Source of the DNA: Flagellimonas eckloniae
GTDB lineage: Bacteria; Bacteroidota; Bacteroidia; Flavobacteriales; Flavobacteriaceae
Length of the DNA stretch: 64,000 nt
Assembly: GCF_001413955.1 (NCBI RefSeq)
Contig: NZ_LCTZ01000002.1
Coordinates: 2,466,501 to 2,530,500, forward strand
Direction of reading: 5' to 3'
In this document: in pieces, positions 52,924 to 61,678 of the stretch
Layout: every line of letters starts with the position of its first letter
How positions within the stretch are numbered: the first letter of the stretch is position 1
The notes under the pieces: model-generated
Told to the model about the DNA's origin: nothing
The model's database searches: none
What the model saw: the letters and a program-made list of their open reading frames with translations, nothing else
Program-made: the position numbers and the translations under genes

Positions 52924-53289
52924 ATGAAGTCTATCAACATAAAACAAAAACATACCAAGTTTAGCAGGCAATGGCACCCACATCAAATAGCTACGGTAGA
53001 TGATATGCAAGTAATTTTAGCTAAAATTCAAGGTGAATTTGTTTGGCATTCGCATGAAAATGAAGACGAACTCTTTCAGGTTATCAAAGGAACCCTTTAC
53101 ATGCAGTTTAGAGATAGAACAGAAGTGGTTAACGAGGGTGAAATTATTGTCGTTCCAAAGGGCGTTGAACATAATCCCATGACAAAGAATGGTGAAGAAG
53201 TCCATCTATTGCTTTTCGAAAAACAAAACACGGCCCATACTGGAACTGTGCAACATGAATTGACCCAAACCGAGTACCCTAAAATTTAG
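52924..53289 (+). CDS. Small cupin-domain protein
   Basis: A 121-residue single-domain cupin. FVWHSHENEDELFQVIKGTLYMQF carries the motif 1 pattern H-x-H-x4-E-x6-G, and GVEHNPMTKNGEEVHLLLFE holds the second-motif His, so a metal-binding site (two His, Glu, His) looks intact. Members of this group are usually mannose-6-phosphate-isomerase-like cupins of unknown substrate. It lies 12 bp after mgtE and 14 bp before the dehydrogenase, likely in one transcript. Confidence 0.85.
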   Translation: MKSINIKQKHTKFSRQWHPHQIATVDDMQVILAKIQGEFVWHSHENEDELFQVIKGTLYMQFRDRTEVVNEGEIIVVPKGVEHNPMTKNGEEVHLLLFEKQNTAHTGTVQHELTQTEYPKI

Positions 53290-53303
53290 GATATATTTAG
53301 CCC

Positions 53304-54236
53304 ATGAAAGTTCTCCACCTTGATACCAACCATCCATTACTTCTAGAACAATTTACCCAATTGGGTTTTGAAAATCATGAAGATTATACTTCCTCAAAAG
53401 AGGAGGTAGAGAAAAAAATCCATTTGTACGACGGGGTCATTATTCGAAGCAGGTTTACCTTGGACCAACAGTTTTTAGACAAAGCAAAAAATCTAAAATT
53501 CATAGGCAGACTTGGCGCTGGCTTAGAAAACATAGATACCCAATATGCCAAACAAAAGGATATTTTCTTGGCTTCAGCTCCAGAAGGGAACAGAAACGCT
53601 GTTGGAGAGCATACTTTGGGAATGTTATTGTCTTTGCTCAATAAAATGACAAAAGCCAATAAGGAAGTAAAAAAGGGAAAATGGGATCGCGAAGGTAACA
53701 GAGGTGTAGAATTGGACGGAAAAACCGTTGGTATTATTGGTTATGGAAACATGGGCAAGGCCTTTGCAAAAAAACTAAAGGGTTTTGATGTAGAAATAAT
53801 TTGTTATGATATTGTTGGGGGCGTGGGTGATGATAGCGCAAGGCAAGTGGGAATAATGGAATTTCAACAAAGGTCAGATATTGTGAGCCTTCATGTACCT
53901 CAAACCGAATTGACCACAGAAATGGTAAACGAAGAATTCATCAACGCATTTCACAAGCCTATTTGGCTTTTAAATACTGCACGTGGAAAATGTGTGGTAA
54001 CAAAAGATTTGGTAAGTGGTTTGAAAGCTAAAAAAATTCTTGGCGCCGGATTGGATGTGTTGGAATATGAAAAAAAATCGTTCGAAAACATGTTTGCCCA
54101 AAAACCCAAGGCGTTCAAATACCTTCGAAAAGCCAAAAACGTTTTGCTAACACCGCATGTGGCCGGTTGGACCGTTGAAAGCAAGGAAAAATTGGCACAG
54201 ACCATTGTGGATAAAATCCAAGCTAGATTTTGCTAA
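53304..54236 (+). CDS. D-isomer-specific 2-hydroxyacid dehydrogenase (phosphoglycerate dehydrogenase-like)
   Basis: A 310-residue NAD-dependent dehydrogenase. The nucleotide-binding domain has TVGIIGYGNMGKAFAKKLKGF (about 142-162) followed by D at the end of the next strand, indicating NAD preference. The catalytic set is visible: Arg in LNTARGKCVV, Glu after GAGLDVLE, and His in LLTPHVAGWT. It lacks the C-terminal ACT regulatory domain of classical SerA. 3-phosphoglycerate oxidation for serine synthesis is plausible for this subgroup but not proven. Confidence 0.88.
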   Translation: MKVLHLDTNHPLLLEQFTQLGFENHEDYTSSKEEVEKKIHLYDGVIIRSRFTLDQQFLDKAKNLKFIGRLGAGLENIDTQYAKQKDIFLASAPEGNRNAVGEHTLGMLLSLLNKMTKANKEVKKGKWDREGNRGVELDGKTVGIIGYGNMGKAFAKKLKGFDVEIICYDIVGGVGDDSARQVGIMEFQQRSDIVSLHVPQTELTTEMVNEEFINAFHKPIWLLNTARGKCVVTKDLVSGLKAKKILGAGLDVLEYEKKSFENMFAQKPKAFKYLRKAKNVLLTPHVAGWTVESKEKLAQTIVDKIQARFC

Positions 54237-54245
54237 TTTAGGCAG

Positions 54246-54662
54246 GTGAAAAAGACCATCTTTGTTTTTTCTGCACTCATTGTAGCACTACTTGTGCTTT
54301 TTCAATTAAGTAAATACACCTACGTTTCAGGGGATATTTCAATTGAAATAGTAATAGCCATCATTGCTATTGTATTTTTTATAATTGGTCTTTACATTAA
54401 CAAAAGAACGCTCCGGAAAAAGAAGCATTCCTCTAATCCCATAGATTTTGACAAGGTAGAACAGCTTGGTATCAGTAAACGGGAATACGAAGTACTGGTT
54501 CAAATTTCAAAAGGATTATCCAACAAGGAAATTGCGGATACACTTTTTATATCAGAAAGTACCATTAAGACCCATGTATCCAATCTACTTGTAAAATTGG
54601 ACGCAAAAAGACGTACCCAGGCTATCCAAAAAGCCAAGGACCATCAAATTCTTTCCGCTTAG
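54246..54662 (+). CDS. Membrane-tethered LuxR-type regulator
   Basis: A 138-residue protein from GTG 54246: two hydrophobic helices (about 5-22 and 34-51) with a short external loop between, a basic linker (NKRTLRKKKH), then a LuxR-type helix-turn-helix (about 72-132, LGISKREYEVLVQISKGLSNKEIADTLFISESTIKTHVSNLL). There is no receiver domain. The layout puts the DNA-binding domain in the cytoplasm at the membrane, so it may respond to envelope state or be released by proteolysis. The following gap (54663-54836) holds the promoter of the siderophore receptor. Confidence 0.85.
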   Translation: MKKTIFVFSALIVALLVLFQLSKYTYVSGDISIEIVIAIIAIVFFIIGLYINKRTLRKKKHSSNPIDFDKVEQLGISKREYEVLVQISKGLSNKEIADTLFISESTIKTHVSNLLVKLDAKRRTQAIQKAKDHQILSA

Positions 54663-54739
54663 TAAATCTAAGCCCAAGGTGTTTTAAAATCATGCATTTT
54701 TATTTCCCAATTATTAGGTCTTAAATCAACTCAAAAATT

Positions 54740-54763
54740 ATTATTTAAAATAATTCTAAATAA
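54740..54763. promoter_or_regulatory. Operator copy 1 upstream of siderophore receptor
   Basis: TTATTTAAA-N5-TCTAAATAA, a 9-5-9 inverted repeat with one mismatch. A second copy at 54807-54830 matches it at 22 of 24 positions. The two flank the predicted promoter. An iron-responsive repressor (Fur or DtxR family) is the likely ligand, inferred from the downstream genes. Confidence 0.6.
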
Positions 54764-54765
54764 TT

Positions 54766-54796
54766 TTTGTCATGTGAAATACGAAATATATTTTTG
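54766..54796 (+). promoter_or_regulatory. Promoter of the siderophore receptor operon
   Basis: TTTG (54766-54769), 19 bp, then TATTTTTG (54789-54796), a full match to the Bacteroidota promoter form, lying exactly between the two operator copies. Confidence 0.65.
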
Positions 54797-54806
54797 TTGC
54801 AATTAA

Positions 54807-54830
54807 ATTATTTAAATTAAGTCTAAATAA
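54807..54830. promoter_or_regulatory. Operator copy 2, overlapping the transcript leader
   Basis: TTATTTAAA-N5-TCTAAATAA again, 67 bp from copy 1 centre to centre and ending 6 bp before the receptor ATG. Bound repressor here would block both elongation and ribosome access. Confidence 0.6.
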
Positions 54831-54836
54831 AAATAA

Positions 54837-57260
54837 ATGAAGAGCCAATTAACCTTAATCTTAATTTTAGCATCATTTTCATTCTCTTTTTCTCAGATTG
54901 GAAGTGTTTCAGGAACAATCACCGATAATGCCCAAACCCCATTAATGGGCGTTAATATTTTAATTAAAAACACAAGCCAAGGAACACAAACCGATGAAAA
55001 TGGAAATTTTGAAATTTCCAATATTTCAAACGGAGATTATGACTTGGTAGTTTCTTACATTGGTTTTAAGACAAAGGAAATTGCAATTACAATAGCCAAT
55101 GGCAAGGCTAATAAAATAGCTCCTATTATTCTGTATGAAGGGAACGAAATTTTGAGAGAAGTTGTGGTGGAAGGAGAACGCAGAAACAAATTTTCAAGAA
55201 AGAAAACAGCTTATGTAGCAAAATTACCCCTTAAAGATTTGGAGAATACGCAGGTGTATAGCACTATAACCTCTGATTTATTGGAATCACAAGTAGTGAC
55301 AAATTTTGAGGATGCTCTTAAGAATGCTGTTGGTGTAGAAAAATTATGGTCGTCAACAGGACGTGGAGGCGATGGAGCTGGTTACTACTCGCTTCGTGGT
55401 TTTTCTGTTCAACCTCAATTGGTTAATGGCATTCCTGGTTTAACAAATGGAACCATCAATGCCGCCAATATTGAACGTATTGAAGTCATTAAAGGCCCCT
55501 CTGCCACACTCTTTGGAAGTGCGGTTACTTCTTATGGTGGTCTTATCAACGTGGTCACGAAAAAACCATATGTTGGCTCAGGAGGCGAACTATCTTTTAC
55601 TTCCGGCACCTATGGTTTTAACCAAATAAGCGGTGACTTTAACACTTCGTTGGACAAGGATAATAATATCTATTTTAGATTAAACACCTCTTATGCAACT
55701 GAACAAAGCTTTCAAGATGCGGGTTTTAGAAAATCTTTTTTTGTTGCACCATCTCTTTCGTATCGTGTAAACAATAAACTTTCTTTTTCATTTTATGGTG
55801 AAATTTCTCAGGCAGAACAGACCAATCCCATGTTTTTGTTCTTAAATAGAAGTGCACCCACCCAATCAACAAATTTGGATGAATTGAATTATAATAACAA
55901 GTTGTCTTTTACTAGCAATGAATTGACTTTGGAAAATCCTACCCAAAATTATCGCATGGAAATGGATTATAAGCTTTCCGATACATGGCAATCTCAAACT
56001 ATACTTTCAAAAAGCTCAACTTCTACCAAAGGATATTATTCCTATTTATTTGATTTTGGTGTCTTTGGCAATGATACCTTTTCCCGTTTTATAAGCAAGC
56101 AGAACTCTAACACACAAACAACGGATATTCAACAGAACTTTATTGGCGATTTTAAGTTAGGAACATTACGAAACAGAATTGTTGTTGGAATAGATTATTT
56201 CAATTCAACATTGACAAGTAATGATAGTGGTTATGCCTTTTATGGAAATATAACTCCTGAAGGGGGCAGCAGTGGCGACAATCCTTTTACAGCAGATGTG
56301 GAAACCGACACGTATCCATTATCTACCTCAGCCGTAGACGCAGTGTTGGAATCTCAAGGAGTGGCCAATGTAAAATCAAAAAACCATATCTATAGTGCTT
56401 ACATTTCCGATGTATTGAATATTACTTCTTCGCTTTCCGTAATGGCAGGAATTCGCATGGACATTTTTGACAATGAAGGGGATTTGGCTAATGAGGAAGA
56501 CGATTATGACCAGACTGCCTTCTCTCCTAAATTTGGGGTCTTATACCAACCCATACAAGATAAATTATCTGTTTTTGCCAACTACCAGAATGGATTTACC
56601 AATGTGGCACCTGAATTGGTTGGAGACCCAAGCAACGGTGTCCAAACTTTAAAGACTTTTGACCCTGAACAAGCAAATCAGCTGGAGTTCGGAATGAAGA
56701 CCAATCTATTCAATAATCGCCTCAACGCCACAATAAGTTATTATGATATTACGGTAAAAGACCGTGTAATTACCGACCCAGCTTCACCATTTAATAGAAT
56801 TCAGGGGGGAGAAGTGGAAAGTAGTGGTTTTGAAATTGAAATCAATGCCAACCCGATTAAAGGATTAAACATTAGAGCGGGTTACAGTAATAATGATAGT
56901 GAGACTACAGAATCCGATAATCCCGAAATTTTGAATAGAAGGCCCTTAGAGGCGGGCCCTGAAACTTTGTACAACCTATGGGCAAATTATGAATTTCAAC
57001 AAGGAAAATTAGATGGTTTCGGTTTTGGTCTTGGCTTTAACGGAGCCAGTGAGCGTTTCGCCATTAACTATCTATCTACAGGAGAGTTTATTCTTCCTAG
57101 CTATACAGTAGCCAATGCCTCTATTTTTTATCAAGTGGATAAATATAGAATCACTTTGAAATTGAACAATGCGTTTAACAAAGAATATTACAAAGGTTGG
57201 ACAACAATTACCCCACAAACTCCAAGAGCACTTTATGCCAATTTCACCTACATGTTCTAG
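54837..57260 (+). CDS. TonB-dependent siderophore receptor
   Basis: An 807-residue outer-membrane receptor: signal MKSQLTLILILASFSFSFS, carboxypeptidase-D-like sandwich (about 22-105, GSVSGTITDNAQTPLMGVNI), plug (about 140-245, with VGVEKLWSSTGRGGDGAGYYSLRGF and IERIEVIKGPSATLFGSA, the TonB siderophore receptor pattern), and a barrel ending in the aromatic-terminated YANFTYMF. It imports a ferric siderophore across the outer membrane using TonB energy. The siderophore is unknown. Twin operators and a strong promoter precede it, and membrane genes for reductive iron uptake follow. Confidence 0.92.
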   Translation: MKSQLTLILILASFSFSFSQIGSVSGTITDNAQTPLMGVNILIKNTSQGTQTDENGNFEISNISNGDYDLVVSYIGFKTKEIAITIANGKANKIAPIILYEGNEILREVVVEGERRNKFSRKKTAYVAKLPLKDLENTQVYSTITSDLLESQVVTNFEDALKNAVGVEKLWSSTGRGGDGAGYYSLRGFSVQPQLVNGIPGLTNGTINAANIERIEVIKGPSATLFGSAVTSYGGLINVVTKKPYVGSGGELSFTSGTYGFNQISGDFNTSLDKDNNIYFRLNTSYATEQSFQDAGFRKSFFVAPSLSYRVNNKLSFSFYGEISQAEQTNPMFLFLNRSAPTQSTNLDELNYNNKLSFTSNELTLENPTQNYRMEMDYKLSDTWQSQTILSKSSTSTKGYYSYLFDFGVFGNDTFSRFISKQNSNTQTTDIQQNFIGDFKLGTLRNRIVVGIDYFNSTLTSNDSGYAFYGNITPEGGSSGDNPFTADVETDTYPLSTSAVDAVLESQGVANVKSKNHIYSAYISDVLNITSSLSVMAGIRMDIFDNEGDLANEEDDYDQTAFSPKFGVLYQPIQDKLSVFANYQNGFTNVAPELVGDPSNGVQTLKTFDPEQANQLEFGMKTNLFNNRLNATISYYDITVKDRVITDPASPFNRIQGGEVESSGFEIEINANPIKGLNIRAGYSNNDSETTESDNPEILNRRPLEAGPETLYNLWANYEFQQGKLDGFGFGLGFNGASERFAINYLSTGEFILPSYTVANASIFYQVDKYRITLKLNNAFNKEYYKGWTTITPQTPRALYANFTYMF

Positions 57261-57279
57261 TTTATTATCTGAATAATTT

Positions 57280-57311
57280 CAACAGCCTTGGCAAATAGTT
57301 CAAGGCTGTTG
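57280..57311 (+). other. Perfect intercistronic hairpin
   Basis: CAACAGCCTTG (57280-57290), a 10-nt loop, then CAAGGCTGTTG (57301-57311): an 11-bp perfect stem with no T-run after it. It may stabilise the receptor mRNA or reduce read-through into the downstream small membrane genes, giving more receptor than downstream product. Confidence 0.65.
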
Positions 57312-57327
57312 CTTAAAACATTGCACT

Positions 57328-57657
57328 ATGCTAACAATGACAATGGCGTTTTTCTTTTTAGGTTTCTTTTTGCTAACTCTTACATCGAAAAGGAATAAGT
57401 CGAATAACCCGAAGTTTTTTAAAGACACAATTGAAGAGAAAGGGACTATCTTAAAAATAATCGGTTCTGTACTTATAATTGGCGCCTTTGTGTTACTCGG
57501 AATTTTTGAAGGTTTTGGTACCGGTATGTTTTTGGGGGTTATATTTCTTATGACCATCGCAAGTTTGGTTGTTTTACTAAACCCTTTAAAGCTGATTGGC
57601 TATAAGGGAATGCTTTTAGTTTTTATCTGTTTATGGATTCTTGAATTAACACTATAA
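57328..57657 (+). CDS. Small membrane protein of siderophore operon (DUF3325-like)
   Basis: A 109-residue protein with about four hydrophobic helices (1-20, 45-62, 68-85, 90-107) and a short basic loop after the first. I recognise the general layout of the small DUF3325-type proteins that accompany siderophore receptors and PepSY proteins, but the match is by context rather than a strong motif. It likely sits in the inner membrane and assists iron release or transport. It starts 16 bp after the hairpin and ends 3 bp before the next gene. Confidence 0.65.
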   Translation: MLTMTMAFFFLGFFLLTLTSKRNKSNNPKFFKDTIEEKGTILKIIGSVLIIGAFVLLGIFEGFGTGMFLGVIFLMTIASLVVLLNPLKLIGYKGMLLVFICLWILELTL

Positions 57658-57660
57658 AGT

Positions 57661-57972
57661 ATGCCAGCAAACCAAAAATATTTAACACATTCTGGCTGGC
57701 AGCGTTTTGCAAAGCTATCATCTGGCATTTTGGGCGGATACCTCATTGCTGCTCTTATACATATGATGCTTGCATTATGGCTGCCTGGCTATAAAACAGT
57801 TCTTATCACATCGGCTTACGGCATTTTTATAGTTTGGATGGTGTTTATACTACTTCCGTTCTTGGCAAAAAACGGATGGAAGGTTTGGTTGATTTATGTA
57901 GCTATTATTTTTCTTCTCGGTATTGCGGTTCATTATGGTACTGTTTATTATCCTATAAATCCCGTACAATGA
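57661..57972 (+). CDS. Small membrane protein of siderophore operon (DUF3649-like)
   Basis: A 103-residue protein with three or four hydrophobic helices. After a polar N-terminus (MPANQKYLTHSGWQRFAKLSSGILGGYL) come helices at about 20-40, 44-66 and 73-92. The opening and the GGYLIAALIHMMLALWLP segment resemble DUF3649, another partner in siderophore-uptake operons. The stop overlaps the start of the PepSY gene (ATGA), indicating coupled translation. Function within iron uptake is inferred. Confidence 0.65.
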   Translation: MPANQKYLTHSGWQRFAKLSSGILGGYLIAALIHMMLALWLPGYKTVLITSAYGIFIVWMVFILLPFLAKNGWKVWLIYVAIIFLLGIAVHYGTVYYPINPVQ

Positions 57973-59990
57973 GCAAAAGAAACTATAATGTTTTTTTTCA
58001 TACGCATACCGTAAGTGGCATAGTCATAAGTGTTGCGCTTTATATTATTTTTTTTGCTGGTGCCTTTGCATTGATAAAAGATGAAATCACGGCTTGGGAG
58101 AAAGGGGATTCTCTAAAGATTGAACAAAATGGGAACATTGATTATGATAGGTTGATTTCTTCAATTAAAGCAGAGGGATACAATTTACATGGTAGGGACA
58201 TTCGGATGATAATGCCTGATGCAAAACAGGAAATCTATGTGCTTTTAAGCAAATCACAAGATACTACCATTGTAAATAAACCTGACAAGAATTATTATTT
58301 TAATATCAATGCCAACACATATAAGCGTTCTGAATATTATGCCTTTTACAGTTTGGGGGAATTGCTGTATCGACTGCACTTTTTTAGTCAGATTCCCACA
58401 TTTGGGATTTATCTAGCTGGTTTTATAGCACTGTTTTTTCTTTTTGCCATTGTAACGGGAGTTATAGTCCATTGGAAAAAAATAATCAGTAATTTTTATG
58501 TTTTCCGTCCAAAAGAGAAATTAAAAACAGTTTGGACTGATGCACATACTGCCTTGGGAATCATTGGGCTACCCTTTCAGTTCGTATTTGCAGTTACAAG
58601 TTGTTTTCTATGCCTGTCCGCATTGGTACTACTGCCAGCAAACTATTTATATAACAATAATACAAAGCAGCTATCGGAAGAATTACGCCCTATGACCAAG
58701 ACCTACGTCATGGAATCTGAAGCAGATAGTATTCCTTCCATTAACCCCTTTATAGATAAAGCCTTGGAAAAATGGGAAACTTTTATGCCTGCTCAAGTAT
58801 ACATTAGAAACTACGGGGCTATCAATATGAAGTTTCAAGTAGATGGGCTCTTGGATACCAAGAAAAAGTTTTTAGGTAATGGTAGGTTGGTTTACGATGT
58901 ACTGTCCAAAAAGTTGATTGAAGAGAAAGACCCATATAAAAACGATTATTTGGAAGATGTAGAGCTTACCATAAGACGTTTGCATTTTGGTGATTATGGC
59001 GGACTGCCTTTAAAATTCGTCTATCTTATTTTAGCGTTTATCACCTGTTTTGTCATTATCTCTGGAGTATTAATTTGGCTTGAAGCTAGAAATAAGAAAA
59101 ATATTCCGGCTTCACAAAAGCTCTACAATCGAAAAGTAGGTCATATCTATCTTGCCATATGCCTGAGCATGTACCCAATAACGGCATTTACCTTTATAAT
59201 TGCCAAATTGATCCCCAGAAGTTTGGATTCCTCTAGACAAACCATTTTATACAGTATTTTCTTTTTGAGCTGGATATTGCTCTCTCTTCTTTTCAGGTTT
59301 CTAAGGGACAATTATAAAATAAATAAGTACAGTCTTGTATTGGGAAGCATTTTTGCCTTGTTAATTCCAATTGCCAATGGAATTGCTTCTGGAAATTGGT
59401 TTTGGAAAATGTATCAAGATGGACAATATTCTATTTTGAGTATTGACTTGTTTTGGATTATTTCGGGACTAGTTTCTGCGCTCATTGTTAGAAAAATCAA
59501 ACGACCTGTCCCCAAAATACACCATGACACACTTAAAGAAGAGGCGATTAAAGAATATCAAAAAAACAATTTAACAACAACTAATACTATCAAGTTTATG
59601 AGAACAAAAATTTCAATTTTATGGCTGTTTTTGGCAGTTGGATACATCGTTCACCATATTTACGGACTCTTTGGTATCTACTATAATGAAAGCCTTATGA
59701 TAGAAGGTTCCGATGGGGTTGTTCCCTTGAATCATCATATCTGGCGAATCATCCTTGAAGGACTGGCACTACTATTTTCTTTGTTGACTTTGGAGGTATC
59801 CAAAAACTGGTTTAAATGGACAGCTTTTACCTGGGCGTTGTTGGCAGGTCTTTTTAATGTGTATCATTTTATAGCCTCTTTATTCTATGAGATTTCTAAC
59901 ATTTCAGAGTTGCTTATTCTCTTAATGATGGTTGTGGCAAACACATTTTTGATTATGAGCATCAATAAATGGATTAAAGAATTGGAGTGA
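57969..59990 (+). CDS. PepSY-domain inner-membrane protein (iron uptake)
   Basis: A 673-residue protein from ATG 57969, which overlaps the previous stop by 4 bp; the frame upstream is antisense-like noise within that gene. It begins MSKRNYNVFFHTHTVSGIVISVALYIIFFAGAF, the typical PepSY-associated helix with flanking His. Later helices include IYLAGFIALFFLFAIVTGVIVH and FVYLILAFITCFVIISGVLIW, followed by four or more further helices to the C-terminus. His residues near membrane faces suggest heme or metal handling. Such proteins are thought to reduce ferric siderophores at the inner membrane. The long C-terminal extension with extra helices is larger than the usual ~400-residue form. Confidence 0.82.
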   Translation: MSKRNYNVFFHTHTVSGIVISVALYIIFFAGAFALIKDEITAWEKGDSLKIEQNGNIDYDRLISSIKAEGYNLHGRDIRMIMPDAKQEIYVLLSKSQDTTIVNKPDKNYYFNINANTYKRSEYYAFYSLGELLYRLHFFSQIPTFGIYLAGFIALFFLFAIVTGVIVHWKKIISNFYVFRPKEKLKTVWTDAHTALGIIGLPFQFVFAVTSCFLCLSALVLLPANYLYNNNTKQLSEELRPMTKTYVMESEADSIPSINPFIDKALEKWETFMPAQVYIRNYGAINMKFQVDGLLDTKKKFLGNGRLVYDVLSKKLIEEKDPYKNDYLEDVELTIRRLHFGDYGGLPLKFVYLILAFITCFVIISGVLIWLEARNKKNIPASQKLYNRKVGHIYLAICLSMYPITAFTFIIAKLIPRSLDSSRQTILYSIFFLSWILLSLLFRFLRDNYKINKYSLVLGSIFALLIPIANGIASGNWFWKMYQDGQYSILSIDLFWIISGLVSALIVRKIKRPVPKIHHDTLKEEAIKEYQKNNLTTTNTIKFMRTKISILWLFLAVGYIVHHIYGLFGIYYNESLMIEGSDGVVPLNHHIWRIILEGLALLFSLLTLEVSKNWFKWTAFTWALLAGLFNVYHFIASLFYEISNISELLILLMMVVANTFLIMSINKWIKELE

Positions 59991-60036
59991 TACTATTGTT
60001 CAATAGAGTTTAGTAAACAAGTTTCTAAGTTTGACT

Positions 60037-60077
60037 TTAAAGTCCAATCTACTTAAATAGAGTTGGGCTTTTTGTTT
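60037..60077 (+). terminator. Terminator after siderophore operon
   Basis: AAAGTCCAA (60039-60047) pairs with TTGGGCTTT (60063-60071) with one G-T pair, then TTGTTTTTC. It ends the 54837-59990 transcript. The rest of 59991-60261 holds only a candidate -7 element, TAATTTTG at 60229-60236, for the next gene. Confidence 0.7.
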
Positions 60078-60261
60078 TTCTAAATATTTCCTTTTGTCAC
60101 TAACTACCATCAAACCACAGCTATAAAAACCCATTCAAAAGGCCAAAGAATTCCAAATTATTCCTTTTTGACTATCTTATACTGGTGATTTGGTACTTTA
60201 GTATGATTACCATTTTTAGGTCATTCTCTAATTTTGAACAACAATCAAAAAGCGAACGGTC

Positions 60262-60768
60262 ATGAAAAAAACAGTATTTCGTTTCGGAATTTATGGTGCC
60301 ATCACCATTTGCATTCTCTTCCTAATCAGTTGGTTCCTATTGGCAGACCTACCATTTTCAACCCAAGAAATTCTAGGTTATTTATCCATGATTTTATCCT
60401 TGGGTTTTGTTTATTTTGGAATCAAGCATTTTAGGGACAAAGAAAACGGAGGAAAGGTAAATTTTAAAAAAGCTTTAATCATTGGAATTCTCATCAGCCT
60501 CATCACCGCTGTTGCGTTTGGAGTACTTGATGTTTTCTATACTGAGGTAATTAACCCAGATTTTATGGTGGAATATTATAATGCTACCGTTGAGAATATG
60601 AGGAATTCATTACCTCCCAATGAATTTGAAGAACAATTGGCAACGATTGAATCCCAAAAAGAAATGTTTTCCAACCCTCTTTTCTCTTTTGCTTTGATGG
60701 CAATGACAGTTTTCGTAATCGGATTTATCATTTCCTTAATTTCAGCACTAATTCTGCAACGAAAATAG
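60262..60768 (+). CDS. DUF4199 family membrane protein
   Basis: A 168-residue inner-membrane protein with four predicted helices (about 8-28, 36-54, 70-92, 143-165). MKKTVFRFGIYGAITICILF, the GYLSMILSLGFVYFGIKHFRDKENGGKVNFKKAL block and a Glu/Asn-rich loop are the pattern of DUF4199, widespread in Bacteroidota. Its function is unknown. A TAATTTTG element at 60229-60236 may drive it. The DUF1801 gene follows after 7 bp. Confidence 0.85.
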   Translation: MKKTVFRFGIYGAITICILFLISWFLLADLPFSTQEILGYLSMILSLGFVYFGIKHFRDKENGGKVNFKKALIIGILISLITAVAFGVLDVFYTEVINPDFMVEYYNATVENMRNSLPPNEFEEQLATIESQKEMFSNPLFSFALMAMTVFVIGFIISLISALILQRK

Positions 60769-60775
60769 TTTAGTT

Positions 60776-61234
60776 ATGACAATTGACGCCAAAACTCCAG
60801 ATGAATATATAAGCAAACTACCCGAAGACCGAAAAGCTGCGGTTGCTAATTTGCGACAAACTATCATATCGAATCTGCCAGCTGGGTTTGAGGAATGTAT
60901 TAGCTATAAAATGATAGGCTATGTTGTTCCCCACTCATTTTATCCAAAGGGATATCACTGCGACCCCAAATTACCCCTTCCCTTTATAAACATAGCTTCG
61001 CAAAAGAATTTTGTGGCATTGTACCATTCAGGTATTTATGCGGATAAAACATTGTATGATTGGTTTGTTGGAGAGTACTCCAAGCATGTAAAAACTAAAT
61101 TGGATATGGGAAAAAGCTGTATTCGGTTTAAAAAAATGGAACATATCCCTTACGACCTTATTGCTAAGCTATGTCAAAAAATGACACCCCAAGCATGGGT
61201 TGAACTGTACGAGAAAAATATAAAACGAAAATAG
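60776..61234 (+). CDS. DUF1801 (YdhG-like) family protein
   Basis: A 152-residue soluble protein. TPDEYISKLPEDRKAAVANLRQTI and GFEECISYKMIGYVVP near the N-terminus are the standard pattern of DUF1801, an iron-chaperone-like (YdhG/frataxin-type) fold. It ends with a basic tail. There is no signal peptide. It sits between the DUF4199 and VOC genes with gaps of 5-7 bp, so the three probably share one transcript. Function is unknown. Confidence 0.85.
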   Translation: MTIDAKTPDEYISKLPEDRKAAVANLRQTIISNLPAGFEECISYKMIGYVVPHSFYPKGYHCDPKLPLPFINIASQKNFVALYHSGIYADKTLYDWFVGEYSKHVKTKLDMGKSCIRFKKMEHIPYDLIAKLCQKMTPQAWVELYEKNIKRK

Positions 61235-61239
61235 ATTAC

Positions 61240-61626
61240 ATGAAAAACAGGGTAACAGGATTGGGCGGTTTTTTCTTTAAAACAAAAGATCCAGATGCCA
61301 TTAAAAAATGGTATAAGGAGCGACTGGGAATACCAACGGATCAATATGGATGGAGTTTTTGGTGGAAAGATAAGGACGGCAACGATTGTATGACACAATG
61401 GAGCCCTTTTAAAGAGGATACCGAATATTTTAAACCCAGCGAAAAGCAGTTCATGATGAATTTTAGGGTGGAAAATTTGGTGGAACTTTTAGAGGTACTC
61501 AAAAAAGAAGGAGTAACCGTAGTGGGTGAAATAGAGGAATATGACTACGGGAAATTTGGTTGGATCTTGGACCCCGAAGGGAATAAATTGGAACTTTGGG
61601 AACCTGTTGATAAAGCTTTTCTTTAG
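61240..61626 (+). CDS. VOC-superfamily (glyoxalase/bleomycin-resistance fold) protein
   Basis: A 128-residue single VOC module: an opening GLGGFFFKTKDPDAIKKWYKERLGIP and a closing LDPEGNKLELWEP. The final Glu of the KLELWEP strand is the usual metal ligand. Enzyme activity cannot be told; members include glyoxalases, dioxygenases and resistance proteins. A Trp-rich stretch (YGWSFWWKDKDGND) is common in this subgroup. It is the last gene of the short 60262-61626 run. Confidence 0.85.
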   Translation: MKNRVTGLGGFFFKTKDPDAIKKWYKERLGIPTDQYGWSFWWKDKDGNDCMTQWSPFKEDTEYFKPSEKQFMMNFRVENLVELLEVLKKEGVTVVGEIEEYDYGKFGWILDPEGNKLELWEPVDKAFL

Positions 61627-61678
61627 GTATTAAATTATTTGTTACATTTAAGACTAGTTTAACCAACATATTAAAACA

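Noticed and set aside
57834..57968. N-terminal 45-residue extension of the PepSY protein
   Set aside because: It lies entirely within the preceding small membrane gene in another frame; the ATG at 57969 gives the canonical PepSY start and an ATGA overlap.
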